From Massilia timonae CCUG 45783 (lineage in GTDB: Bacteria > Pseudomonadota > Gammaproteobacteria > Burkholderiales > Burkholderiaceae_D), in the NCBI RefSeq assembly GCF_000315425.1, contig NZ_JH992923.1, forward strand, positions 455,887 to 519,886: 64,000 nt of DNA, given 5' to 3'. This document shows positions 31,457 to 39,819 of the stretch, piece by piece (the stretch's first letter is position 1; each line of letters opens with the position of its first letter). The notes beneath the pieces were generated by a model. That model did not search any database and was not told where the DNA came from. It saw only the letters and a list, made by a program, of their open reading frames with translations. Both the position numbers and the translations under genes were made by a program.

Positions 31457-32734
31457 TTGATTACTACTCGCCCTGGCCGCCTGGCCATCGCCGTCCTGGC
31501 CGCCTTCGGCCTGGGCGCCTGCGCATTCCCACCGTCTGCCAACGATAGCGGGGCCCGTCACTGGGTGGCCAGCTGGGGGACGTCCCAGATGCCGTACGGC
31601 CAGGCCGAAGCCATGCCGGCCGAGCTGTGGAAGGACGGCACCGTGCGCCAGATCGTGCGCCTGTCGCTGGGCGGCAGCCAGGTGCGGGTCCGGATCAGCA
31701 ATGCCTACGGCAGCGAGATGCTGGTGGTGAACGAGGCCAGCATCGCGCGCGCGGTGCGGCCGGGTTCGTCCGAGGTGGTGGCGGGTTCGCTCCAGGGCCT
31801 GCGCTTCAACGGCAGTACCTCGGTGCGCATACCGGCGGGCGCCGAGTATCTCAGCGATCCGGTCGACCTGGCGGCGGCGAGCGGCCTCGATATCGCGGTC
31901 ACTATGCACCTGGCGAATGCGGCCGGGCAGCAGACCGGCCATGCCGGCGCGCGTACCACGACTTACCTGGCCCCGGGCCGCCAGACCATGGCCGCGAGTC
32001 TTCCGGACGCCAAGACTGTCACGCGCTGGCACCAGCTGGCCGACGTCGAAGTCAGCGCCGCGCCGCCCGCGCGGGCCGTGGTCGTGATCGGCGATTCGAT
32101 CACCGACGGCTATGGCGCCACGACGGACGCCAACAACCGCTGGACCGATCACCTGGTGCGGCGCATCGCGCAGGACGGCAAGCGACAGCTCGCCGTGATC
32201 AATGCCGGCATCGGCGGCGGCCGCCTGCTGCGCGAAGGCCTGGGCCCTAGCCTCGTCACGCGTTTCGAGCGCGACGTCCTGGCCAGGAATGGCGTGAGCC
32301 ATGCGGTCGTTTTCATCGGCGTCAACGACATCGGGGTGCTGCGCCGCTCGAAAGAGGACACGCCGCAGGCGATCGAGGCGATGCTGGGCGACTTCAAGCA
32401 GGCCCATTTGCAGATGATCGCGCGCGCCCACGCCAAGGGGATCTGCGTGATCGGCGCGACCATCACGCCCTTCATGGGCAGCGACTACTATGCGCCGGCG
32501 CAGCACAACGAGGCGCTGCGCCAGGCGGTCAACGACTGGGTGAGGAGCGAGAAGGCCTTCGACGGCGTGGTCGATTTCGACGGGGTGCTGCGCGACCCCG
32601 CGCGGCCGTCCTACCTGGCCAGGGCCTACGACAGCGGCGACGGCCTGCATCCGTCGCACGCCGGCTATGCCGCGCTGGCAGCGGCGGTGCCGCTGCAGCA
32701 GTTCGACAATTGCGCCTACAGCCGGCTGCGGTAG
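31457..32734 (+). CDS. SGNH/GDSL esterase lipoprotein
   Basis: 425 residues from TTG 31457, preceded by GGAG with a 6-nt gap; ATG 31436 is an alternative with a poorer site. A lipobox (AAFGLGAC) predicts a lipid-anchored envelope protein. SGNH blocks: Ser in VVIGDSITDGYG near residue 213, Gly in INAGIGGGRLL, Asn in VFIGVNDIG, and Asp/His in GDGLHPSHAGYAAL. Given the neighbours, it may remove acetyl or other ester groups from xylan, but substrate evidence is positional. Its 3' end overlaps the 3' end of the converging GH43 gene by 19 bp. Confidence 0.9.
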   Translation: MITTRPGRLAIAVLAAFGLGACAFPPSANDSGARHWVASWGTSQMPYGQAEAMPAELWKDGTVRQIVRLSLGGSQVRVRISNAYGSEMLVVNEASIARAVRPGSSEVVAGSLQGLRFNGSTSVRIPAGAEYLSDPVDLAAASGLDIAVTMHLANAAGQQTGHAGARTTTYLAPGRQTMAASLPDAKTVTRWHQLADVEVSAAPPARAVVVIGDSITDGYGATTDANNRWTDHLVRRIAQDGKRQLAVINAGIGGGRLLREGLGPSLVTRFERDVLARNGVSHAVVFIGVNDIGVLRRSKEDTPQAIEAMLGDFKQAHLQMIARAHAKGICVIGATITPFMGSDYYAPAQHNEALRQAVNDWVRSEKAFDGVVDFDGVLRDPARPSYLARAYDSGDGLHPSHAGYAALAAAVPLQQFDNCAYSRLR

Positions 32735-34344
32735 GGCCGCTCGCGGTATTCGAAATAATCGAAGTCGGCATACAGCGCGGTGCCGGCCATGTCCTGGCAG
32801 GCCATGCCGACGAAGGCGCCGGTGAAGTTGGGCTGGCCGGGCGCGCTGGCCTCGTCCGACAGGATGCTGGCGTCGAACTGCTGCGGTAGCCACTGCCAGG
32901 GGCCGTCGTCGACGCGATAGCCGAACAGCAGGCGCTCCTCGTCCACCTCGACCCGCAGTTCGACCGGCACGCCGGCGGGCAGGGCGAGCGGCGCGGTGAA
33001 GCTGTCCGCCTGCAGGTGGTTGGGCAGGCTGCTCATCACGCGCAGGTGCTTGCCGATCTCGTCGTCGTGCGTGATGTACAGGTAGTGGAATTTAGCAGCG
33101 CCGTAGTAGCAGACCAGGCCCGCCTGCTGCTGGAAGTGTTCCGGCTCGAACTCGACCAGAGTGGACGCGCTGAAGCAGTGGGCCTGCTGCCGGCGCGCGA
33201 CCAGCGCCTGGCGGAAGGTGCTGCCCAGGCTCTCGCGTCCGTACAGGCGCAGGTGGCCGGGCCGCGCCGTAAGGCTGAACAGTTCTTCCGGATATGGCGT
33301 GCGCAGCCACTGGAAATCGATCGGCAGCACCAAGGCGTCGAAGTCGCTTCGTTCGGGCGCGGCGTCGAAACGGTGTTCGGGCAGGCCGGGCGCCGGCACG
33401 TCCAGCTGCGGCATGCCCTCGCCATCGAGCGTGCGCAGCCAGCCATCGTCGCCCCACACCACTTGCTGGATCGCGGTCTCGCGTCCCAGGGTGCAGGCGC
33501 CACGGTTGCGCAGCGGACGGCCGCACAGGTAGACCATATACGTGCGGCCGTCCGGCGTGTCGACCAGGTCGGCGTGCCCCGCGCGCTGCAGCGCGGCGTC
33601 GGGCCGCGCACGGGTGGTCAGGACGTTCACGTCCGGATGCAGCTCGTACGGTCCGCGCAAGTCGCGCGAGCGCGCCATCGTCACGCCATGGTTCCAGCCG
33701 GTGCCGCCTTCGGCGGTGAGCAGGTAGTAATAACCGTTGCGGCGGTACAGGTGCGGCGCTTCGGTCAGGCCGTGTTCGGTCCCGGCGAAGATATTGCTGC
33801 GGCTTCCAACCAGGCGCCGCTCCTCGACCGAATATTCCTGCAGCACGATGCCGGCGAAGCGCTTGCCGCCGGGGCGGTGGTCCCATAGCTGGTTCAATAC
33901 GTACTTGCGCCCGTCGTCGTCATGGAACAGCGACGGATCGAAGCCGCTGCTGTTCAGGTGGACCGGATCGGACCACGGGCCGTCGATGCTCGGGCTGGTG
34001 ACCAGGTAGTTATGAAAATCGCGCAGCGAGGCGCTGCCGCCGGCGCCGCCGGTCGAAGTGCGGCCATAACGCTTGACGTCGGTGTAGATCAGCCAGAACA
34101 GGCCATCGGCATAGGTCAGGCACGGCGCCCACACGCCGCAGGAATCGGGCGCGCCGCGCATGTCGAGCTGGCTGGCGCGGGTCAGCGGCCGGCCGGCCAG
34201 GCGCCAGTTGACCAGGTCGCGCGAGTGGTGGATCTGCACCCCCGGGTACCACTCGAAGGTGGAGGTCGCGATGTAGTAGTCGTCGCCGACCCGCACGATG
34301 GACGGGTCGGGATTGAATCCGCGCAGGATCGGGTTGTGGATCAT
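32716..34344 (-). CDS. GH43 beta-xylosidase, cytoplasmic
   Basis: 542 residues from ATG 34344, overlapping the transporter stop as ATGA; the open frame upstream of this ATG is only a shadow of the transporter gene. N-terminal PILRGFNPDPSIVRVGDDYY carries the base Asp; SSGFDPSLFHDDDG and LTEAPHLYRRNGYYYL carry the other catalytic residues. The C-terminal ~200 residues form the beta-sandwich seen in two-domain xylosidases (QQAGLVCYYGAAKFHYLY ... GAFVGMACQDMAG). No signal peptide. It releases xylose from short imported oligosaccharides. Last gene of the aguA operon. Confidence 0.95.
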   Translation of the reverse strand: MIHNPILRGFNPDPSIVRVGDDYYIATSTFEWYPGVQIHHSRDLVNWRLAGRPLTRASQLDMRGAPDSCGVWAPCLTYADGLFWLIYTDVKRYGRTSTGGAGGSASLRDFHNYLVTSPSIDGPWSDPVHLNSSGFDPSLFHDDDGRKYVLNQLWDHRPGGKRFAGIVLQEYSVEERRLVGSRSNIFAGTEHGLTEAPHLYRRNGYYYLLTAEGGTGWNHGVTMARSRDLRGPYELHPDVNVLTTRARPDAALQRAGHADLVDTPDGRTYMVYLCGRPLRNRGACTLGRETAIQQVVWGDDGWLRTLDGEGMPQLDVPAPGLPEHRFDAAPERSDFDALVLPIDFQWLRTPYPEELFSLTARPGHLRLYGRESLGSTFRQALVARRQQAHCFSASTLVEFEPEHFQQQAGLVCYYGAAKFHYLYITHDDEIGKHLRVMSSLPNHLQADSFTAPLALPAGVPVELRVEVDEERLLFGYRVDDGPWQWLPQQFDASILSDEASAPGQPNFTGAFVGMACQDMAGTALYADFDYFEYRERPYRSRL

Positions 34345-35645
34345 GGTTTTTGCATCGAAATGGGTTGGGGCTCGAAGGTGGGATCCCGTACCAGGGTCCA
34401 CAGCAGCACCGCCGCGACCAGGTCGAGCACCGCCAGGCTGACGAAGAAGGGCGTGTAGCCGACGCTGGCCAGCAGGGTGCCGATCAGCAGCGAGAAGATG
34501 AGCAGGCCCAGGTTGCCGAAGGTGCCGCACATGCCGGCCACGGTGGCCACCTCGTTGCGCCGGAACAGGTCGGACGACATGGTGATGACGGTGACCGACA
34601 GCGTCTGGTGGGCAAAGCCCGCAAGGCTGAGCAGGGCGATCGCGGCATAGGCATCGTCGACGTAGCCGACGAAGGCCACGCCCATCATCATGATGGCGCC
34701 GAGGGTGAACGCGCCGCGCCGGGCATTGATCAGGCGTATCCCGCGCTTTTGCAGGGCCAGCACCACCACCGGACCGAACATGCAGCCCAGGTCGGCCGCG
34801 AGGAAGGGCAGCCAGGCGAACATGGCGATGTCCTTCAGCTCGAAGCCGCGCACCGTGGTCAGGTACAGCGGCACCCAGAACGCCAGCGTGCCCCAGGCCG
34901 GATCGGCCAGGAAGCGCGGCAGGGCGATGCCCCAGAAATTGCGTTGTTTGAGGATGCTGAGCACCGAGGGCTTGGTGCCGTCGCCGGCCAGGTGGTCTTC
35001 CTGGCCGGCGGCGATGTGCGCCGCCTCGGCCTCGGACAGGCGGCGGTGGCGCTTCGGCGCGTCGTACAGCAGCAGCCAGGCGCACACCCACACCAGGCCC
35101 AGCGCGCCGGTGATCACGAAGGCCGATTGCCAGTTGTAGTGCAGGATGGCCCACACCACCAGCGGCGGGGCCAGCATCGAGCCGAACGAGGCGCCGATAT
35201 TGAACACGCCGCCCGCCAGGCCGCGCTCCTTGGCCGGGAACCATTCGGACACCGCCTTCATCCCGGCCGGGTTGGCCGAGCCTTCCGCGAAGCCGAGCAG
35301 GCCGCGCAGCACGGCCAGGGTCTGCCAGTTGGTGGCCATGCCGTGCGCCATGCAGATCAGCGACCAGGCGGTGGCGAAGATCGCGAAGCCGTACTTGAGG
35401 CCGATCACGTCGAGCACGTAGCCGCACAGCGGCTGCAGCATGATCGCGCCCTGGAAGGCGGCCGTGATGTACGAATACTCCCTGGCCGTGATCTCCAGCT
35501 CCGCCAGCAGGGTGGGGGCGGCCACGGCCAGCGAGCTGCGGGTCAGGTAGTTGACCACCGCGCCCAGCATGATCAGGCCGATCATCCACCAGCGCAGGCC
35601 GCGGATGGCGCCGCCGCGGGTCCGGCCAAGGATTGCTGCGATCAT
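34341..35645 (-). CDS. ExuT-type MFS transporter (hexuronate/glucarate)
   Basis: 434 residues from ATG 35645, which overlaps the gudD stop as ATGA; a longer start at 35684 would overlap gudD further. About 12 membrane segments of the anion:cation symporter family, with [27 protein letters not shown] at helix 1, then [26 protein letters not shown]. Homologues import hexuronates (ExuT) or glucarate (GudP). With gudD and alpha-glucuronidase in the same operon, D-glucuronate or its 4-O-methyl ether is the likely substrate. Coupled at both ends to its neighbours. Confidence 0.88.
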   Translation of the reverse strand: MIAAILGRTRGGAIRGLRWWMIGLIMLGAVVNYLTRSSLAVAAPTLLAELEITAREYSYITAAFQGAIMLQPLCGYVLDVIGLKYGFAIFATAWSLICMAHGMATNWQTLAVLRGLLGFAEGSANPAGMKAVSEWFPAKERGLAGGVFNIGASFGSMLAPPLVVWAILHYNWQSAFVITGALGLVWVCAWLLLYDAPKRHRRLSEAEAAHIAAGQEDHLAGDGTKPSVLSILKQRNFWGIALPRFLADPAWGTLAFWVPLYLTTVRGFELKDIAMFAWLPFLAADLGCMFGPVVVLALQKRGIRLINARRGAFTLGAIMMMGVAFVGYVDDAYAAIALLSLAGFAHQTLSVTVITMSSDLFRRNEVATVAGMCGTFGNLGLLIFSLLIGTLLASVGYTPFFVSLAVLDLVAAVLLWTLVRDPTFEPQPISMQKP

Positions 35646-37012
35646 GGATTGACCATGCTGGGGCGCTTCGGATCGTAGGTCCATCCCGGCACCAGGTAGC
35701 GCATCGCCATCGCATCGTCGCGCGCGCCGCCGGCCACCTTCTTGTAGAGTTCATGGGCCCGGTTGATCTGCTCCATGTCCGGCTCGATGCCCAGGCCCGG
35801 ACGGTCCGGCACCGCCACCTGGCCGCCCACGATCTTCAATGGTTCCGTGGTCAGCCGCTCGCGGCCTTCCTGCCAGATCCAGTGGGTGTCGATCGCCGTG
35901 ATCGTGCCCGGTGCCGCCGCCGCGCAATGGGTGAACATCGCCAGCGACACGTCGAAGTGGTTGTTCGAGTGCGAGCCCCAGGTCAGGCCCCAGTCGTGGC
36001 ATAGCTGCGCCAGGCGCACCGAACCCTGCATGGTCCAGAAGTGCGGGTCGGCCAGCGGGATGTCGACCGCGCCCAGCAGGTGCGAATGGGCCATCTGGCG
36101 CCAGTCGGTGGCGACCATATTGGTGGCGGTGCGGATGCCCGTAGCACGCTTGAACTCGGCCATGATCTCGCGCCCCGAATAGCCGCCCTCGGGGCCGCAC
36201 GGGTCTTCGGCATAGGCCAGCAGGTGGCCCTGGCCGCGGCAGGCGTCGATCGCCTCCCGCAGCGACCAGGCGCCGTTGGGGTCGAGCGTCACGCCGGCGT
36301 CGGGGAAGCGGCGCTTGATCGCGGCGACGGCTTCCATCTCTTCCTCGGCGCGCATCACGCCGCCCTTGAGCTTGAAGTCCCTGAAGCCATACTGCTCGAC
36401 CGCCGCCGCGGCCATGTCGCCGATCGATTCGGCGCTGAGCGCTTCCTGGTTGCGGACCCGGTACCAGCCGTCGCGGCCGGCGTCATCGTCGTAACCGAGG
36501 TCGGTGCGGCCACGGTCGCCGATATAGAACAGATAGGCCAGCATCGGCACATGGCTGCGCTGCTGGCCGTCGCCCAGCAGCTCGCACAACGGCAGGCCCA
36601 TGAACTGGCCGAGCAGGTCGAGCAGGGCCGCTTCCACCGCCGTCACCACGTTCTCGAGACGCAGGTTGATCTCGTGCGGCTGCTTCATCACCGCCGCTTC
36701 GGCGCTGGACGTGACCTGGTGGCTGACGCCCGAGATGGCGGCGCGCAGCCGGTTCAGGGTGCGGCGGTGGTGGGCTATCTCGGTGCCCTCGACCAGCGGC
36801 ACCAGCTTTTGCAGGGCCTGCAGGATGCCGTTCGAGCCGGGCACCTCGCCCATGCCGGTGCGGCCGGCGCTGTCCTTCAACAGCACCAGGATGCGGGTGA
36901 AGTAGGGCGCATGGGCGCCGCACAGGTTGAGCAGCATGCTGTCGCGGCCGGCGACCGGGATCACCCGCATTTCCACGATGGTCGGGGTGGCGGCGCGTTG
37001 AATCGGGTTCAT
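35642..37012 (-). CDS. gudD: glucarate dehydratase (enolase superfamily)
   Basis: 456 residues. Diagnostic GudD stretches: [35 protein letters not shown] with the catalytic Lys, [36 protein letters not shown], then [11 protein letters not shown] and [18 protein letters not shown] with the second catalytic base. It dehydrates D-glucarate to 5-dehydro-4-deoxyglucarate. Its place behind aguA implies that released glucuronate is first oxidised to glucarate, a step needing a uronate dehydrogenase not found here. 36 bp after aguA. Confidence 0.94.
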   Translation of the reverse strand: MNPIQRAATPTIVEMRVIPVAGRDSMLLNLCGAHAPYFTRILVLLKDSAGRTGMGEVPGSNGILQALQKLVPLVEGTEIAHHRRTLNRLRAAISGVSHQVTSSAEAAVMKQPHEINLRLENVVTAVEAALLDLLGQFMGLPLCELLGDGQQRSHVPMLAYLFYIGDRGRTDLGYDDDAGRDGWYRVRNQEALSAESIGDMAAAAVEQYGFRDFKLKGGVMRAEEEMEAVAAIKRRFPDAGVTLDPNGAWSLREAIDACRGQGHLLAYAEDPCGPEGGYSGREIMAEFKRATGIRTATNMVATDWRQMAHSHLLGAVDIPLADPHFWTMQGSVRLAQLCHDWGLTWGSHSNNHFDVSLAMFTHCAAAAPGTITAIDTHWIWQEGRERLTTEPLKIVGGQVAVPDRPGLGIEPDMEQINRAHELYKKVAGGARDDAMAMRYLVPGWTYDPKRPSMVNP

Positions 37013-37048
37013 CTCATCTCCAGGAGTGAATGGGGCAGGCGGGATCGT

Positions 37049-39238
37049 TCAGATCCCCGGGGCATACGGGAAGCGGATCGACTTGTAGTGGTCGAGCGAG
37101 TGCGCTGGCTTGCGCACGCCGGCCGGCAACGGCAGCCCGGACACGTCCTGGAAATAGGCGAGGCTGGCGTCGCGCCACCATTGCGCCTCGACGTGCTGCT
37201 GGGCCAGGCGCTGCGCGGTATCGGCGAAGCGCTGGGCGTCGACGAAGGGTTTCAGGCGTTGCCACTCGGCCTGCATCGCGGCGGCTTCGGCCACGCCGTG
37301 GTCGTAGTGCGCCACCAGCTCTTCCCACAGGGTGCGGCCGGACGGCATCCGGTAATCCCATGGCAGGCGGTGGAACCAGAGCAGCAGTTCGGGCGGCGTC
37401 GTTTTCGGATCGGCGAAGCGGCGCGCCACCTCGGGCGCATACTGGGCCACGGCATTGCTGCCCTTCGCGGTGCGGTCGAAGCCGATGCCGTCGCGGCCGG
37501 CGCGGTGGTAATAGATCGGGTTCCAGTCGGCGCGTTCGAGGTTGTCGACCCAGGGCGCCGGACCATGGTGGTGGCTGCTGCCCATCACGTGGTTCAGGCC
37601 AAGCGGCGTCATGTAGTCGACCACCGCTTCGCGCGAGCGCATCATGATGTTCACGACCGGGTCCAGCAGGCGTGCGTCCGGGCTGAAGGTCTGGGCCGCC
37701 CACTCGCGCGCGATGACGCGGCTGTCGAGGCCCTGGTCCCAGGCCATGCGGCCATACACATACCAGTTGGCCTGGTCGAAGATCGAACCGCTCCAGCTGC
37801 GGCTGCTGCCGATGTTGGCGACGCCTGCAATTCCACCTACCTTGCCGCCGACGCGGCCCTGCTTGCCCTGGATGGTGTCGGCCACCGTCAGCTTGCGTCC
37901 ACCAATGCGGGTATCGAATTCCAGCGTCTCCTGGAACATCGGGCCAAGATAGGCCAGGTGGGTGGCGAAGCCCAGGTACTCCTTGGTGATCTGGAATTCC
38001 ATGATCAGCGGCGTCTTCGGCATGGCGCCGAACATCGGGTGGGCCGGCTCGCGCGGCTGGAAGTCGATCGCGCCGTTCTTCACCTGCACCAGCACGTTGT
38101 CGTCGAACTTGCCGTCCAGCGGCAGGAACTGGTCATAGGCCTCGACCGCGCGGTCATGCAGCTTGCCCGCCTTCGATTCCTCGGGCGAGGCGTACACGAA
38201 GGCGCGCCACATCACGATGCCTTTGTGCGGGGCCACGGCGCGCGCCAGCATGTTGGCGCCGTCGGCGTGGTGGCGGCGATAGTCCTGCGGCCCCGGCTGG
38301 CCTTCCGAATTGGCCTTGACCAGGAAGCCGCCGAAATCGGGAATGGTGCGGTAGATCTCGTCGGCCTTGTTCTTCCACCAGGCGGCGACTTCGGGGTCGA
38401 GCGGATCGGCCGTCTTCGTCTGCTTCATCTCGAGCGGCGTCGACCAGCGCACCGACAGGTAGACCCGGATGCCGTAGGGGCGCAGCACGTCGGCGATGGC
38501 GGCGGCCTTGGCGATGAAGGGCGCGCCGAGCACCTCGGCCTTGGAGTTCACGTTGTTCAGGACGGCGCCGTTGATGCCCAGCGAGGCATTGGCGCGCGCA
38601 TAGTCGGTATAGCGCGGATCGACGATGTGCGGGAGTTCCCACCAGTTCCAGATCGACTCGCCGGCATAGCCGCGCTCCACGCTGCGATCGAGGTTGTCCC
38701 AGTGGTTCAGCACGCGCAGGGGCAGGGTGGGGCTGGAGGCCAGCGCGATCTGGTCAGCGCGGGCGCCCGTCTGCAGCTGGCGCAGCCAGGCGAAGCTGCC
38801 GTACAGCAGGCCGATGTCGGTATTGGCCGCAACCAGGGTGACGGCGACGCCATCCAGCCTGGCGCGCCGCACCAGGTAGCCTTCGTCGCCGAGCTTGCGC
38901 AACTGCTCGCGCACGGCGGATACGGCATCCAGGCCGGCCGGCAGGTCGACGCCGCGCGCCAGCACGATGGTATCGAGGCGCGCTCTGTCGACGACGCCAG
39001 GCTCCTTGCCCAGCAGTCCCCGCAGGCCACGTTGCAGCTCGGCGCGCGCCGCGCCCCTGGTCGGGCTGTCGGCGCCGAGGGTCAGGATCGCGTCGGCGAC
39101 GTGCGCGCGCTGGGCGGCGGGGAGGGGTTGATAGCGCAACCACAGTTGATAGCCATCCTCTGCGGCGGCATGGGTCGGGATGCATAACAGCATGCCGAGA
39201 AGAAACGCGGCCCAGAGCCGCCCGAAGAGTCGGTGCAT
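37049..39238 (-). CDS. aguA: GH67 alpha-glucuronidase
   Basis: 729 residues with a Sec signal peptide ending near THAAAEDG, so periplasmic. GH67 landmarks: NHWDNLDRSVERGYAG, SLGINGAVLNNVN, catalytic Glu in VKANSEGQPGPQDY near residue 312, KNGAIDFQPREP with the paired Asp and Glu, and LIMEFQITKEY. It removes (4-O-methyl-)glucuronic acid from the non-reducing-end xylose of short xylo-oligosaccharides, complementing the GH115 enzyme. GGAG lies 8 nt before ATG 39238. First gene of the aguA-gudD-exuT-GH43 operon. Confidence 0.96.
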   Translation of the reverse strand: MHRLFGRLWAAFLLGMLLCIPTHAAAEDGYQLWLRYQPLPAAQRAHVADAILTLGADSPTRGAARAELQRGLRGLLGKEPGVVDRARLDTIVLARGVDLPAGLDAVSAVREQLRKLGDEGYLVRRARLDGVAVTLVAANTDIGLLYGSFAWLRQLQTGARADQIALASSPTLPLRVLNHWDNLDRSVERGYAGESIWNWWELPHIVDPRYTDYARANASLGINGAVLNNVNSKAEVLGAPFIAKAAAIADVLRPYGIRVYLSVRWSTPLEMKQTKTADPLDPEVAAWWKNKADEIYRTIPDFGGFLVKANSEGQPGPQDYRRHHADGANMLARAVAPHKGIVMWRAFVYASPEESKAGKLHDRAVEAYDQFLPLDGKFDDNVLVQVKNGAIDFQPREPAHPMFGAMPKTPLIMEFQITKEYLGFATHLAYLGPMFQETLEFDTRIGGRKLTVADTIQGKQGRVGGKVGGIAGVANIGSSRSWSGSIFDQANWYVYGRMAWDQGLDSRVIAREWAAQTFSPDARLLDPVVNIMMRSREAVVDYMTPLGLNHVMGSSHHHGPAPWVDNLERADWNPIYYHRAGRDGIGFDRTAKGSNAVAQYAPEVARRFADPKTTPPELLLWFHRLPWDYRMPSGRTLWEELVAHYDHGVAEAAAMQAEWQRLKPFVDAQRFADTAQRLAQQHVEAQWWRDASLAYFQDVSGLPLPAGVRKPAHSLDHYKSIRFPYAPGI

Positions 39239-39300
39239 TCGCTTGTCTCCATGTTTTTATAGACCCGGAATGTTTGTTTTGTATCATCCGGCTGCGGGAA

Positions 39301-39314
39301 TGTTAGCGCGAACC
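39301..39314 (-). promoter_or_regulatory. LacI-type operator (xyl-box-like), site F
   Basis: Reads GGTTCGCGCTAACA toward aguA, 63 bases before its ATG. The weakest left half of the set, the right half CGCTAACA perfect. Confidence 0.6.
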
Positions 39315-39444
39315 TTTTCGATTTGAAAGCATTTTGTTGCGCCGTCCACGGTGCGGAGGCGGCAGCCGGCGCGTCAGCACCCGGGTCGCCAGGCGCGCTT
39401 GATAGGCCTAACATCCGCGCTTTCGCCACGTTCGGAATATTTTG

Positions 39445-39474
39445 TTGACAATCATTATTTTTGACCAGTAGACT
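39445..39474 (+). promoter_or_regulatory. promoter of the TonB receptor gene
   Basis: TTGACA (39445-39450), an 18-nt spacer, TAGACT (39469-39474), then operator C after 4 nt. Same spacer and same operator offset as the GH115 promoter. Confidence 0.75.
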
Positions 39475-39478
39475 GCGA

Positions 39479-39492
39479 TGGTTGCGATAACA
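39479..39492 (+). promoter_or_regulatory. LacI-type operator (xyl-box-like), site C
   Basis: TGGTTGCGATAACA followed by TTCGTGTTA, giving an overlapping second dyad TAACA/TGTTA. It covers the predicted transcription start. Confidence 0.7.
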
Positions 39493-39554
39493 TTCGTGTT
39501 AATAGAGATGTTCGTAACATGTGCTTGAAGTAGAAAAATAACGAGGAGATAAGC

Positions 39555-39698
39555 ATGCAACAGCGAGACGTCACCGCACGTCCGGCCATGCCTTCTGGCG
39601 GCCGCACCAATCACTCATCCATTCCAGTCGCGTGGCCGGACTCGCCGACCCCGCGCCCTGCGCATTCCTTCGTGTCGAAGGGCGTGACCTGCCGCTAG
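39555..39698 (+). CDS. possible 47-residue leader peptide upstream of TonB receptor
   Basis: Begins MQQRDVTARPAMPSGG and ends GVTCR. A strong Shine-Dalgarno GAGGAG (39543-39548) lies 6 nt before ATG 39555. It is Pro/Arg/Ser-rich with no known domain. It falls in the 5' leader between promoter/operator C and the receptor gene, so it could be a regulatory leader ORF or just a chance ORF behind an SD-like string. Confidence 0.4.
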   Translation: MQQRDVTARPAMPSGGRTNHSSIPVAWPDSPTPRPAHSFVSKGVTCR

Positions 39699-39819
39699 CG
39701 CGCCAGGGAAGAAAGCCCTGTGTGCCGCGACAAGGCAGTTTTGCCTACCCATAAGACAACCGTAAAAGGTTGCTTGCCAAGAAGTAAATAGAAGTAAAAA
39801 AACCATCAGGAGACATTGA

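Larger units (their letters stand above)
39239..39819. other. 581-bp divergent control region, aguA / TonB receptor
   Basis: Holds operator F next to aguA, a promoter and operator C for the receptor, then a ~330-nt untranslated leader containing a 47-codon ORF with a strong ribosome site. A small hairpin AGGCA/TGCCT near 39733-39746 precedes the receptor gene. The promoter zone 39420-39520 is much richer in A+T than its surroundings. Confidence 0.6.

Noticed and set aside
34345..35754. Long N-terminal extension of the GH43 gene across the transporter gene
   Set aside because: Residues upstream of ATG 34344 are out-of-frame transporter sequence; the GH43 family starts right at this ATG and the junction is an ATGA overlap.
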